Positions 33,519 through 41,677 of a stretch of 54,556 nt of DNA are shown here, piece by piece. Under the pieces are notes generated by a model. That model searched no databases and was not told the DNA's origin. It was given only the letters and a program-made list of their open reading frames with translations. Each line of letters starts with the position of its first letter. Position 1 is the stretch's first letter. Both the position numbers and the translations under genes were made by a program. Origin of the DNA: Deltaproteobacteria bacterium UBA1386 (GTDB taxonomy: Bacteria; Desulfobacterota; Syntrophorhabdia; Syntrophorhabdales; Syntrophorhabdaceae); the NCBI GenBank assembly GCA_002305765.1, contig DBQU01000023.1, positions 1-54,556 of the forward strand. The letters run 5' to 3'.

Positions 33519-34298
33519 CTACAACCCCCCCGAGAACTCCTGCACCGGTCCCGCCTGCAGCTTTTCGAGGGCGGCCGCCCTGTCGCCCGGGGCGGGATGG
33601 CTGGTGAAGATGTCGCTTTCATTCCCGAACATGGCCTCCAGCCTCCGCAGTGCGCTTATGGCGGCCCCGGGGTTGATATTATTGCGCTTCATCATTTGCA
33701 GTGCGTACTGGTCCGCGTCGAACTCATGCGTCCTGGAATACTGCGCGCGCGTCAGTTTCTCGGCGAAACCGGCCAGTTCCGACCGTGAAAGCGTGGCCGC
33801 CATCTCGTTGCCGCTGGAGGCGATGCCTCTTCGTATTGCCGAGGTGGCATAGGCGGTCTGAATCGTCGCTTTCGTGTGGCCGAGCGCGACGTGCCCGATC
33901 TCGTGGCTGACAACGTAACGGACCTCATCGTCGGTCATCACCTTCATGAGCCCCGAGTAGACACGGATCGTCCCGTCCGCGATGGCAAAGGCGTTTATGT
34001 CCGGAGACAAGTAGAGCTTTATGTCCGGACGTAGACCTCTGTCGACGCTCATCCCGCTCGTGATCCTTGCAAGGCGGATGGCCTGCGCGTCCCTAGGGGG
34101 CGCGAGCTTGTTTTTGCCGTCCATCTCTTTCTTTGCCGCCGCCGCCATGTTCCTGACCTCCGCGTCGGAGAGGGTGACGGCCTTGAAGGCGTCCACGGCC
34201 GCGCCCAGCATCCCTTCGATATCTATGGCATGACCCGGCGCGGAGAATGCCCAGACCATTGCGGCACATGCGATACACGCAAGAAACCTCTTCAGCAT
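33519..34298 (-). CDS. M48-family metalloprotease (LoiP/YggG-like)
   Basis: This 259-residue exported zinc protease starts with a signal peptide (RFLACIACAAMVWAFSAPG). The zinc motif is SHEIGHVALGH (H132, E133, H136) with third ligand E192 in HEFDADQYA. The length and layout match E. coli LoiP/BepA-related outer-membrane quality-control proteases without a TPR tail. GAGGAGG precedes the chosen ATG; an upstream start 15 codons earlier lacks support. It is convergent with the PAS-LuxR gene. Confidence 0.92.
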   Translation of the reverse strand: MLKRFLACIACAAMVWAFSAPGHAIDIEGMLGAAVDAFKAVTLSDAEVRNMAAAAKKEMDGKNKLAPPRDAQAIRLARITSGMSVDRGLRPDIKLYLSPDINAFAIADGTIRVYSGLMKVMTDDEVRYVVSHEIGHVALGHTKATIQTAYATSAIRRGIASSGNEMAATLSRSELAGFAEKLTRAQYSRTHEFDADQYALQMMKRNNINPGAAISALRRLEAMFGNESDIFTSHPAPGDRAAALEKLQAGPVQEFSGGL

Positions 34299-34601
34299 TG
34301 TTTTGTCCTCCTCTTGAGTTGACTCGACACATGAAACCCTCACGCCGTCGGGTCCATATGCTGAAATATGCTATACGCCCGTAAGGATACCGCGGGTGGG
34401 AAAGTTTCCAGCGCGGCCGAAAGGGGGACGAAAACTCCCGGGATGGCAGAACCGGCCCGCCGGCGGAATTCCCGTGCCTGTCCCGTTCTCTTACCGGGAA
34501 ACAAGGACTGGCGGGCGCCGGGTGCGCGTCGGTCAACGGACGCCAGAATTCGGTGCTATTATGGACTTATAGACGCTTCAAGTCTTGCATGGAGGTGCAG
34601 C
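34299..34601. other. Divergent intergenic region
   Basis: No gene is supported. The region carries the upstream sites of the protease and the Met/Gly-rich protein gene. TATTAT at about 34558 is a weak -10 candidate for the latter. Confidence 0.4.
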
Positions 34602-35486
34602 ATGAGATTGTCCGGTCTTGCGTCAACGGTGGCTGTTCTCATTCTCCTTTCCGGAGGTGTCGCCTGTGCACAGGGACCCGGCATGGGTCCCGGTATGATG
34701 GGCGGGGGTTACGGCATGGGTCCCGGTATGATGGGCGGATGGGATTGGGTGAGTGTGCCTCCGAAATTGCCCGCTCCGAAGAATGTCGAATGGATCAAGG
34801 GGCTCAGGGAAATCTTTGCCCTGGAGAGGGAATCTCTGGCCCAGTATTCGGCCGATCAGGAAAAGTTCAACGCCCATATGCCCTATGTAATGGTCATTCC
34901 CCAGGAGGAGAACCATATCATGTGGATAGGACAGCTTTTCGCGGCCTACGGCGTGGCCTCCGACGGAAAGGTGCCGGCCCTTATCCAGTCGAAGACCCTG
35001 ACGGAGGCCTACCAGCTCAGCGCCAAACTGGAGGCGGACCTGCTGCCCCGGTACGAATGGCTCATCAATAATGCCGAAGACCCCGATACGGCGCGGACGC
35101 TCAATGCCATCCTTATTCAGAGCCGCATGCACCTGGCGATGTTCGAGCACGCCCTGAGGATGGGCGGCGGCGCGTACCGGTTCGGCAGGAGAGGGGGTAT
35201 GATGGGCGGTTACGGGCCGGGATATGGGATGGGGCCCGGGATGATGGGCGGCCATGGGTACGGCCGGGGCCCGCGCGGATACGGGCGGGAACAGAGCGCA
35301 GCGTGCCGGACGTTTCTCGATGAGACCGCCGGACTCAGGAAGGAACTGGCAAACAAGAGATACGATTACGCGGAGACCCTGAGGAAACCGGGAACAACGC
35401 CCGAGACCCTGGCGAAGGCAGAGAGGGAGATTGGCGAGCTCGAAGAGAAGATCTACGCGAAAGACCCCGGGGGATGCTGGTGGTAG
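34602..35486 (+). CDS. Exported Met/Gly-rich ferritin-like protein
   Basis: This 294-residue protein has a signal peptide (LASTVAVLILLSGGVACA), then an N-terminal GMGPGMMGG repeat, a helical centre (about 65-190, LREIFALERESLAQYSADQE...EENHIMW) resembling ferritin-like DUF2202 proteins, a second GMGPGMMGG-type block, and a C-terminal helical part (RTFLDETAGLRKELANKRYD) that resembles Spy/CpxP-like metal-resistance proteins. Met-rich motifs suggest copper or silver binding. GGAGG is 6 nt before the ATG. It is a likely periplasmic metal-binding stress protein, but the fusion is unusual. Confidence 0.75.
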   Translation: MRLSGLASTVAVLILLSGGVACAQGPGMGPGMMGGGYGMGPGMMGGWDWVSVPPKLPAPKNVEWIKGLREIFALERESLAQYSADQEKFNAHMPYVMVIPQEENHIMWIGQLFAAYGVASDGKVPALIQSKTLTEAYQLSAKLEADLLPRYEWLINNAEDPDTARTLNAILIQSRMHLAMFEHALRMGGGAYRFGRRGGMMGGYGPGYGMGPGMMGGHGYGRGPRGYGREQSAACRTFLDETAGLRKELANKRYDYAETLRKPGTTPETLAKAEREIGELEEKIYAKDPGGCWW

Positions 35487-35649
35487 ACGGGTCTTGCTGA
35501 TTCCGGCGCAAACGCGGCATATCAAGGCCTGGAGGCGGGGAGATGCCGCGGAAAGGACTTCTCCCGCCGTTTCCGGTTGACGCGGCCCCGGTCCATGGTG
35601 TAGAAAGAACGGGTGCCTCCAGGGAGGCGCGCCCCGCGGGATCGCACAT

Positions 35650-36462
35650 ATGGACTCTGCCGAACTCGAAAATAGACTTCTCGACGTCATTTCCGACATC
35701 GCCGAAGGGCGGTATTCCGATGACATCATGGAACTGACCAGGGACGATGTGCCGGAGACCGTCCGGACCATAGCCGAGGCCGTGGCCCTCATGATGGTCA
35801 AGGTCGAGGCCCGGGAGTTCCGGCTTCAGCAACTCGTAGAGGAGCTCAAGGAACTCAATGAGCAGGTCAGGAAGAACACCGTGGCCGTGGTCACCGCGAT
35901 GGCCCATGCCCTGGCCGCCCGGGACACCTACACCGAGGGCCACGCGTCGCGGGTATCGGAACTCGCCCACGCCATCGGCCGCGAGATGGGCCTCGCGGGC
36001 GATGAACTGGAGTACGTCCGCCTGGGTGGTGCCCTGCACGATATCGGGAAGATCGGGTTCCCGGACATCCTCTTCGCCGATCACGAGGGGAAGCTCCCCT
36101 CAAACCTTGTGAAGGAGATAAACCGCCATCCATCCATCGGCGCGAAGATCTTGAAACCCCTCGATTTCCTGGGACCTGCCGTAGACTATGTTTCGGCCCA
36201 CCACGAGAGGCTTGACGGACGCGGTTATCCCCGGGGGCTCAAGGACGGCCAGATTTCCCTGGGAGCCCAGATCATATCCGTTGCCGACATTTACGACGCC
36301 GTCACATCGGAACGCCCCTACCAGGAAACGAGAACCTCCGCTGAGGCCCTCGCTATCCTGCGCGGCATCGCGGGCACACGCATCAGGGCAGACGTCGTCG
36401 AGGCGCTGGAAAGGGTTCTGGCGGGCAAGGAGATTCCCCGGGAGACGGGTCAACAGGGCTGA
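35650..36462 (+). CDS. HD-GYP domain phosphodiesterase
   Basis: This 270-residue cytosolic enzyme is likely to degrade cyclic di-GMP. The HD-GYP domain (about 80-250) shows EGHASRVSELAHAIG, LHDIGKIGFPD, HPSIGAKIL, and the diagnostic HHERLDGRGYPRGL, then DIYDAVTSERPY. The N-terminal 75 residues are a helical coil without a receiver domain, so activity is presumably controlled by oligomerisation or a partner. The ribosome-binding site is weak. It sits between the Met/Gly-rich protein and a convergent UspA gene. Confidence 0.92.
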   Translation: MDSAELENRLLDVISDIAEGRYSDDIMELTRDDVPETVRTIAEAVALMMVKVEAREFRLQQLVEELKELNEQVRKNTVAVVTAMAHALAARDTYTEGHASRVSELAHAIGREMGLAGDELEYVRLGGALHDIGKIGFPDILFADHEGKLPSNLVKEINRHPSIGAKILKPLDFLGPAVDYVSAHHERLDGRGYPRGLKDGQISLGAQIISVADIYDAVTSERPYQETRTSAEALAILRGIAGTRIRADVVEALERVLAGKEIPRETGQQG

Positions 36463-36574
36463 CCGTGTCAGGACGGCGGGTTCCCCCATCCCGGACCCTG
36501 CCGTCCGAAGCAACCGGGTGTTGCAGTCCCGGCCGGGAAGGTTCCGGGGCGGGGGAACCCCGGTGCCCCTTTCA

Positions 36575-37018
36575 TTATGTCAGGAGCACGGGGCATGTGG
36601 AGTGCTTGAGGACACCGCGGGCCACGTTGCCGATGTGGTGCCTGGCGAGGCCCGCGCTGCCGGGAGATGCGATGATCACGAGATCGATCTCCTTTTCTTT
36701 TTCCTCCTTCAGTATCTCGTCGCATGGGATGCCGTACCGGACATCAGCGACTACCTCCAGCCCGTTGGTCTGCAGAAATGTGTGAAGCTGTGTGTGTAAT
36801 GACTGCTCTGCCGAGGCCACGGCCCCGTCCTTCATCCTTCGTACCAGTTCTTCAGGAAGAGTGAATTCGAGATTCCCGCGGTGAACTACCTCGTGGACTA
36901 CATGAAGCAGGAAGATCTTCGCGTGGTTCTGCTGGGCTATATCCAGCGCCTGCTGTAACGCCCGGCCTGAATACTCCGAAAAATCCGTTGGCACAAGGAT
37001 CCTGGTTGGTGCAAGCAT
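36575..37018 (-). CDS. Universal stress protein (UspA family)
   Basis: This 147-residue single-domain protein starts MLAPTRILVPTDFSEYSGRA and ends with the ATP-binding loop GSAGLARHHIGNVARGVLKH and STCPVLL. The G-2x-G-9x-G(S/T) pattern is only partly matched (GSAGLARHHIGN). The start at 37018 is favoured because GGGAGGG lies 7 nt upstream. Dimeric UspA proteins help during starvation or anaerobic stress. It is convergent with the HD-GYP gene. Confidence 0.9.
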   Translation of the reverse strand: MLAPTRILVPTDFSEYSGRALQQALDIAQQNHAKIFLLHVVHEVVHRGNLEFTLPEELVRRMKDGAVASAEQSLHTQLHTFLQTNGLEVVADVRYGIPCDEILKEEKEKEIDLVIIASPGSAGLARHHIGNVARGVLKHSTCPVLLT

Positions 37019-37286
37019 TTCCATTCCCTCCCTTGCGTGTGGCTCTTCCGCTCTGCCGATCGCAGCGTTGTTCAGCAAACTCAAACGAGAGGGTCCGGGA
37101 ACGTTCCTGCAGGAGTTCACGGGGCATCTTCTCCTTACCCCGCTACTGTCGATCTAATTATGTATAATATCAAGACAACAGCCAAAAGGCTCGTCAGCTT
37201 ACCAAGGATACGTCTCCGGACCTCGTCCCTGGCGCGACGATGGTTGCGACCAGGTGACCCATCCGAATTTCTCAACTTTTATAACA

Positions 37287-37510
37287 TTAGCGAAAAAACT
37301 TGCCGATGTCTGTAGCCATAGCAACAATTTTCTTGTAATCATATCTGCTACGACCGGTGGTTTCCGGGAAAACCCGTCGATGGCTCGCTCGGAGGCGCGG
37401 AAGTTGAGCCACCAGCTTCGATCCCAATTCTCTGCCCTGATAGTGGTCGTGGATAAGGACGGCGAACTCGCTCGTCCGCCCCGCCCCCAGTCCGGTCCGT
37501 CCTTGACAAT
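37287..37510 (-). pseudogene. Decayed GNAT acetyltransferase fragment
   Basis: On the minus strand one frame reads SEFAVLIHDHYQGRELGSKL, the beta-strand and acetyl-CoA loop (QGxGLG) of Pat-like GNAT enzymes (AEFAVxVxDxxQGxGLGxxL). It then runs to a stop at 37287-37289 without the final conserved block. Neighbouring frames hold further GNAT-like text (ASERAIDGF), which suggests frameshifts. There is no start or ribosome-binding site. It lies in the 558-bp gap between UspA and the macro-domain gene; the rest of that gap shows no gene. Confidence 0.5.
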
Positions 37511-37576
37511 GGCGGCCGCTGATTCTAACATGTAGGAATTCCGCCGGTGACGGCTCAAATGCGGGGTTTTGGAGCG

Positions 37577-38323
37577 ATGGGGATCAAGATCGTAGATGGC
37601 GACCTGTTGGACCAGTCGGTAGATGCCATAGTCAATCCATGGAACAGGAACCTGATCCCGTGGTGGCTGCTGTTGCCCCGCGGGGTATCGGGTGCGATCA
37701 AGAAACGCGCTGGGTTACGGCCCTTCGTCGAGCTCAGGCGCAGCGGCGTCCTCCCCCTGGGAGGCGCCTCGGTGACCTCCGCGGGCCGGCTGCCGTTCAA
37801 GGCCATCATACACGTGGCAGGCATCGGCCACGACTGGCGGTCGTCTGAAAGGTCCATACGGGATTCCGTCCGTTCCGCGTTGAGGGAGGCGGGGGCGAGA
37901 GGATTCCGCTCAGTCGCTTTTCCCTTGATCGGGGCGGGCACCGGTGGAGGTTCCGAGGCCGATGTTGAGGGGTTCATAGAGGAGGAATGCCGTCGCTCGG
38001 ACTGGGATGGGGAGGTGGTCATCGTGCGCTACAGGAATGGAAAGTGGCCACCGGGGCGCTGCCACTGCGACCTGTGGAAAAAGAACCCGGGGACGCTGGC
38101 AGGCCAGGGCATTCCCGAAGGATTTTGCGGGCTCTGTGACGTCTGCGGTGAGCCGGGCCACATCCTGCACTTTCCCGGCTCTGTCCCGGTCACTCGCGCC
38201 TGGTGCAGGAAACACTACTACAGGGCCATGATACTCCATCCCGGCGGGTCGATAGGCATCTTCCTGTGGGCGCTTGCCGCGCTTGCCGCGATCGGGCTCA
38301 CAGTAGTGCTCGTCAAGGGATAG
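37577..38323 (+). CDS. Macro-domain protein with Cys-rich module and C-terminal membrane helix
   Basis: This 248-residue protein begins MGIKIVDGDLLDQSVDAIVN, the N-terminus of a macro domain (about 1-150) that binds or hydrolyses ADP-ribose; FPLIGAGTGGGS is the phosphate loop. Next comes a region with CHCDLWKK, CGLCDVCGEPGH and an AWCRKHYY motif, likely a zinc-binding module, and finally a transmembrane helix (IFLWALAALAAIGLTVVLV) at the C-terminus. Frames upstream of 37577 exist but the family start fits this ATG. The combination is uncommon and suggests a membrane-anchored ADP-ribose reader or eraser. Confidence 0.8.
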   Translation: MGIKIVDGDLLDQSVDAIVNPWNRNLIPWWLLLPRGVSGAIKKRAGLRPFVELRRSGVLPLGGASVTSAGRLPFKAIIHVAGIGHDWRSSERSIRDSVRSALREAGARGFRSVAFPLIGAGTGGGSEADVEGFIEEECRRSDWDGEVVIVRYRNGKWPPGRCHCDLWKKNPGTLAGQGIPEGFCGLCDVCGEPGHILHFPGSVPVTRAWCRKHYYRAMILHPGGSIGIFLWALAALAAIGLTVVLVKG

Positions 38324-38374
38324 CAAAACTTCCGGCTGGGGAGTGCCGCCTGCGGCGGCCGGAGATCTCGCGGC

Positions 38375-39178
38375 TCACCTCGTCGTGCCCTCCTTCGTCC
38401 TGTCAACGTTCAAGAGATAGTCTGCCATTCCCCCGTTCTTTGCCCTTTTCGCGACGTCGACAGGGGTAGACCCAGCGGGAAAGATCATCCGGTCCCGGGT
38501 GCTACGCACTGTCGTGTCCGCGCCGCGCGACAGGAGGACCTCAGCGACCTCGGGCCCGCCTTCGAAGGCCGCCCAGTGGAGGGGGGTCCAGCCGGAGGCA
38601 TCGCGGGCGTTCACGTCAGCCCTGTGGGACAGGAGGAAATCGGCCAGTTCCTTCTTGTTCCAGTTGGCCGCGACATGGAGCGGGGTTCTCATGTGTTCGT
38701 CCCGCGCGTTCACGTCGGCGCCCTTCTCGACGAGGAACCCGGCTTTATCCACGGCATCCCAGTAGACGGCCCACATGAGGGGCGTGACCCCCTTCTTGCT
38801 TCGCGCGTTCACGTCGGCGCCCTTCTCCACGAGAAGCCGGGCAACGGCGATTCGCTGGTTGAAAAGAGGCGTCATCCCATACTCGGCGTCCGTCGCGTTC
38901 ACGTCCGCGCCGTGTTCGATGAGGACGCGGACCACTTCCTCGGAGCTTGCCAGGTGAAGCGCCGTCTCACCCATGTCCGTGCGCGCGTTCACGTCCGCGC
39001 CCTTCTCCAGAAGGCTCCTCACTACCGCCAGATCTCCCTTTGCGGAAGCTTCCAGCAGGGCTTGATCGAGACCGTTCGTGTCCGCCCACGCAAGGAAACC
39101 CCCTGGCAAGACCAGGAGGGCGAGGACGCCGATGACAACGGCCAAATGTCTGCCGATCTTCATAACCTGTCTCTTCAT
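38375..39178 (-). CDS. Exported ankyrin-repeat protein
   Basis: This 267-residue protein has a signal peptide (KIGRHLAVVIGVLALLVLPG, cleavage after AWA) and about six ankyrin repeats, each containing LLxxGADVNAR and the T(P/A)LHxA turn. Ankyrin proteins are protein-binding scaffolds. It ends near a convergent macro-domain gene and has no neighbour on its strand. The partner is unknown. Confidence 0.88.
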   Translation of the reverse strand: MKRQVMKIGRHLAVVIGVLALLVLPGGFLAWADTNGLDQALLEASAKGDLAVVRSLLEKGADVNARTDMGETALHLASSEEVVRVLIEHGADVNATDAEYGMTPLFNQRIAVARLLVEKGADVNARSKKGVTPLMWAVYWDAVDKAGFLVEKGADVNARDEHMRTPLHVAANWNKKELADFLLSHRADVNARDASGWTPLHWAAFEGGPEVAEVLLSRGADTTVRSTRDRMIFPAGSTPVDVAKRAKNGGMADYLLNVDRTKEGTTR

Positions 39179-39318
39179 TGTGAAGCCTCTCCAGGGTTTT
39201 TGTCAAGACCGGCAGGGAAGGATGCCCGGCCGGACGGCTTGCGCTTGACAAAAGGGGTCGCGCCGTCTAAAGAATAGTGTATGTCAACCGTTTCAAGTCC
39301 GTACAGGAGGTGACCGCC

Positions 39319-39630
39319 ATGAAAGATATCCACGAGACCCTGACCATCCTGAAGAAAGAGTTTCCCCGGGTATACGAGGCCCACGAGGCACTGGGGAAAG
39401 AGATCCACGAGGGGTCCGGCCCCATACCGGAGAGGACAAGATGGCTCATCAAGATCGCCATCTCCGGGGCCGCCAGCCACCGTCTATCGCTGGAGACGCA
39501 CATCGCAAAGGGCAGGGAAGCCGGTCTTACCGACGGGGAGATCAAGCAGGCCCTTCTCCTTCTTATACCGACGGTGGGCTTCCCCACCTTTATGGAGGCC
39601 TACTCCGTGTATCTCGCGGATGGCGGGTAA
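39319..39630 (+). CDS. Carboxymuconolactone decarboxylase/AhpD-family protein
   Basis: This 103-residue helical protein of the CMD family has the core ISGAASHRLSLETHIAKGREAGLTDGEIKQALLLL. The CxxC...H of redox-active AhpD is replaced by SHRLSLETH, so a peroxidase-linked thiol function is unlikely. The role may be structural or a different hydrolase-like activity. AGGAGGTGA is 6 nt before the ATG; the in-frame GTG at 39277 is rejected. A TTGACA at 39245-39250 lies upstream, with a poor -10. Confidence 0.85.
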   Translation: MKDIHETLTILKKEFPRVYEAHEALGKEIHEGSGPIPERTRWLIKIAISGAASHRLSLETHIAKGREAGLTDGEIKQALLLLIPTVGFPTFMEAYSVYLADGG

Positions 39631-39687
39631 CGGGGGGCATCCCATGAGGCTGTAGAGGCGGCAGATCACAATACCTGGAGTTGCGCA

Positions 39688-40149
39688 ATGCTGGATCGAA
39701 ATGTCTGTGGACGCATAATTCTTGCCATCGTTCTGATAATGTTGCCTCTCGCGGCCGGTGCCGGGGACATCTCCGGCGACGTGGAGAAGGTGCTTCGTCA
39801 GATCCTTCAGGACAGGCCTGTACCCTCACTCGACTACCTGCAGAAGGCCGAGGCCATCAATACCGGCTGTGCTTATTACCGGGGGAGCTACCGGGGCATC
39901 GCGATCACCGTGGAGACGCATCCGGACAGTGACCGCGTGGCATCTCTCTTGCTTGAGATCCCGGGTGGGGACTGGACCAGGGAGATATTCCCCGCCGTGA
40001 GGCGCGTCATTGGCCCCGAGCGCTACAAGAGGCCGAAACAGTCCGAATACGGCTGGGAGTGGCCCGACTTCCGTGCTGCTTCGGTTCACTACGTCAAGGG
40101 TGAGAAACCCGGAGAAGGGCTCACGGTCGTTTCTCTTTTCTACAGGTAG
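39688..40149 (+). CDS. Hypothetical exported protein (153 residues)
   Basis: Not recognised. The first 25 residues are a signal peptide (RIILAIVLIMLPLAAGAGD). The rest contains two cysteine-poor beta-rich segments (YRGSYRGIAITVETHPD, ASVHYVKGEKPGEGLTVVSL). TGGAG lies upstream of the ATG. It sits 58 bp after the AhpD-like gene on the same strand. Confidence 0.65.
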   Translation: MLDRNVCGRIILAIVLIMLPLAAGAGDISGDVEKVLRQILQDRPVPSLDYLQKAEAINTGCAYYRGSYRGIAITVETHPDSDRVASLLLEIPGGDWTREIFPAVRRVIGPERYKRPKQSEYGWEWPDFRAASVHYVKGEKPGEGLTVVSLFYR

Positions 40150-40170
40150 TGCGGCCTCGGACACCACCTG

Positions 40171-40470
40171 ATGTTTGCCTATCTTAAATACTTCGTTCCC
40201 TCAAGCGCTTCCCGGAATTGGGCCTGTGAAGGTCCCAAGACGTACCAGGTGACCGGGCCGGTGTTGGAGATGAAGTCCGACACCATCACGGTCCAGAAGG
40301 GTAAGGAAAAGTGGGAGATCGCCAGGGATCCATCAACGAAGGTGACGGGCGACGTGAAGGTGGGATCGAAGGTCACCATCGAGTACACGATCAAGGCGGC
40401 GACCATCGAGGTCAAGGACGCGGGCAAGACGGCAAAACCGAAAAAGGGCGAATCCGCTCCAGGAAAATAG
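40171..40470 (+). CDS. Small protein lacking its expected signal peptide (99 residues)
   Basis: Residues 24-80 (KTYQVTGPVLEMKSDTITVQ...VTIEYTIKAATIEVKDA) match a beta-rich family of about 100 residues that I recall normally starting with a signal peptide. Here the first 22 residues (from MFAYLKYFVPSSASRNWAC) are not a signal sequence, and no Shine-Dalgarno sequence precedes the ATG. The 5' end may have been lost or replaced. A Lys-rich tail ends the protein. Confidence 0.55.
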   Translation: MFAYLKYFVPSSASRNWACEGPKTYQVTGPVLEMKSDTITVQKGKEKWEIARDPSTKVTGDVKVGSKVTIEYTIKAATIEVKDAGKTAKPKKGESAPGK

Positions 40471-40535
40471 TCGCGGTTTCCTCGATCAGGAGATCGATAT
40501 GCCTGAAATAGAGATTGTCAGGCTGAAGGGGTCTG

Positions 40536-40568
40536 GCTTAAGCGGGGCGCCTTGAGCCCCGCTTAAGC
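40536..40568. terminator. 13-bp inverted repeat between convergent genes
   Basis: GCTTAAGCGGGGC/GCCCCGCTTAAGC pairs over 13 bp with a 7-nt loop, located between the convergent small-protein and MscS genes. There is no T-run on either side, so it may be a bidirectional factor-dependent stop. Confidence 0.6.
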
Positions 40569-40595
40569 TTCTTCCCGTCGGCGGCGCGGGGGTGC

Positions 40596-41420
40596 TTATG
40601 TCGCCAGGGGTTTGTGGTAGATGACCTGGTTTGTCGATGGTGCCGGATAGCCCGCGGTTGCGCAGACCTCCTGTATGGCTTTGTTGGTGTCGAAGAAGAC
40701 CTGCCAGTAGTCCTTGTTGTTGCAGAAGGGCCTGACGGCGAGGACGGGCCCGGCCAGGTTGAACTCGAGTATCTCGACGCAGGGCTCCGGGGTATCAACG
40801 ACGTTGGGAATGTTCTTTATCCTCTCCATCAGGCGGTCCGCCGCTTCCCGGGGGTCGACACCGTGGGCGAGCTGCGCCTTGAGGTCCACGCGCCGGAAGG
40901 GGTTGCGGGTGTAGTTGATGATGTTGTCGGAGAGGACCTTGTTGTTGCCCACAACGACGCACAGGTTGTCCAGGGTATCTATTGTAGTCGCGAATAGACC
41001 GATCTCCCGCACGTCTCCCGTGACCCCGGCGGCGGATATCATGTCTCCCACGTGAAAGGGTCTGAGGATGATTAGGAAGGCTCCAGCCGCGAAGTTTGCC
41101 AGGAGACCGCCCCAGGCGGCGCCTATGGCTATGCCGGCGGCGGCGATGAGGGCCACGAAGGACGTGGTCTGGATCCCGAAGATGGAGAGGATGGCTATGA
41201 TGAGGACTATCTTCAGTATGATGCGGATCGTCCCGTCGAAATACTTCACGAGGGTGGGGTCCAACTTGTGGGCCCGCATGCCCCGGCCGGACAGGTTGCC
41301 TATGATCTTGATGAGCCAGCTTCCCACGATCCAGAGCACTATCGCGCCGAGGACCTTCCAACCGACGGGAATGAGGTAAACAGCCAGAAAACGGTCAAAA
41401 CTGGTCAATGCGTCCAGCAT
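40596..41420 (-). CDS. MscS-family mechanosensitive channel
   Basis: This 274-residue inner-membrane channel has three helices and a cytoplasmic beta domain. The pore helix has AAAGIAIGAAWGGLLANFAA, followed by LRPFHVGDMI and GDVREIGLFATTIDTLDN, all typical of MscS. The family relieves hypo-osmotic shock. The minimal length matches the E. coli MscS core. GGAGG lies 5 nt before the ATG. It is convergent with the preceding small gene. Confidence 0.94.
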   Translation of the reverse strand: MLDALTSFDRFLAVYLIPVGWKVLGAIVLWIVGSWLIKIIGNLSGRGMRAHKLDPTLVKYFDGTIRIILKIVLIIAILSIFGIQTTSFVALIAAAGIAIGAAWGGLLANFAAGAFLIILRPFHVGDMISAAGVTGDVREIGLFATTIDTLDNLCVVVGNNKVLSDNIINYTRNPFRRVDLKAQLAHGVDPREAADRLMERIKNIPNVVDTPEPCVEILEFNLAGPVLAVRPFCNNKDYWQVFFDTNKAIQEVCATAGYPAPSTNQVIYHKPLAT

Positions 41421-41677
41421 AACGACCTCCTGTCATGTGTGTTTGTCTTTCATCGACCGTTGTGTTCGATCTTATTTCAGTATATCACCCCGGACGTCAA
41501 CGGAGGAGGTCGCAGTATCGCCCCACCGCCTCGGGGCACTACAGACAAGGTTGCGCGGGTTTCGCGGTTGTCACGTTCGCTGAAAATGGTTTGATTGTTG
41601 GTCCAAGATATGAAAAAGTTAATGAGGAAAACCGTGCGGCCCGTGTTGTTGGCCCGGCCTAGGGAGAAAGGAAGACA

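Noticed and set aside
37254..37535. 93-codon plus-strand frame in the UspA-macro gap
   Set aside because: It runs antisense to the GNAT-like text, has no ribosome-binding site and no recognisable motif.
38375..39178. Internal repeats in the ankyrin gene as a DNA-level repeat or CRISPR-like array
   Set aside because: The 99-105 bp periodicity is explained by ankyrin protein repeats with codon drift.
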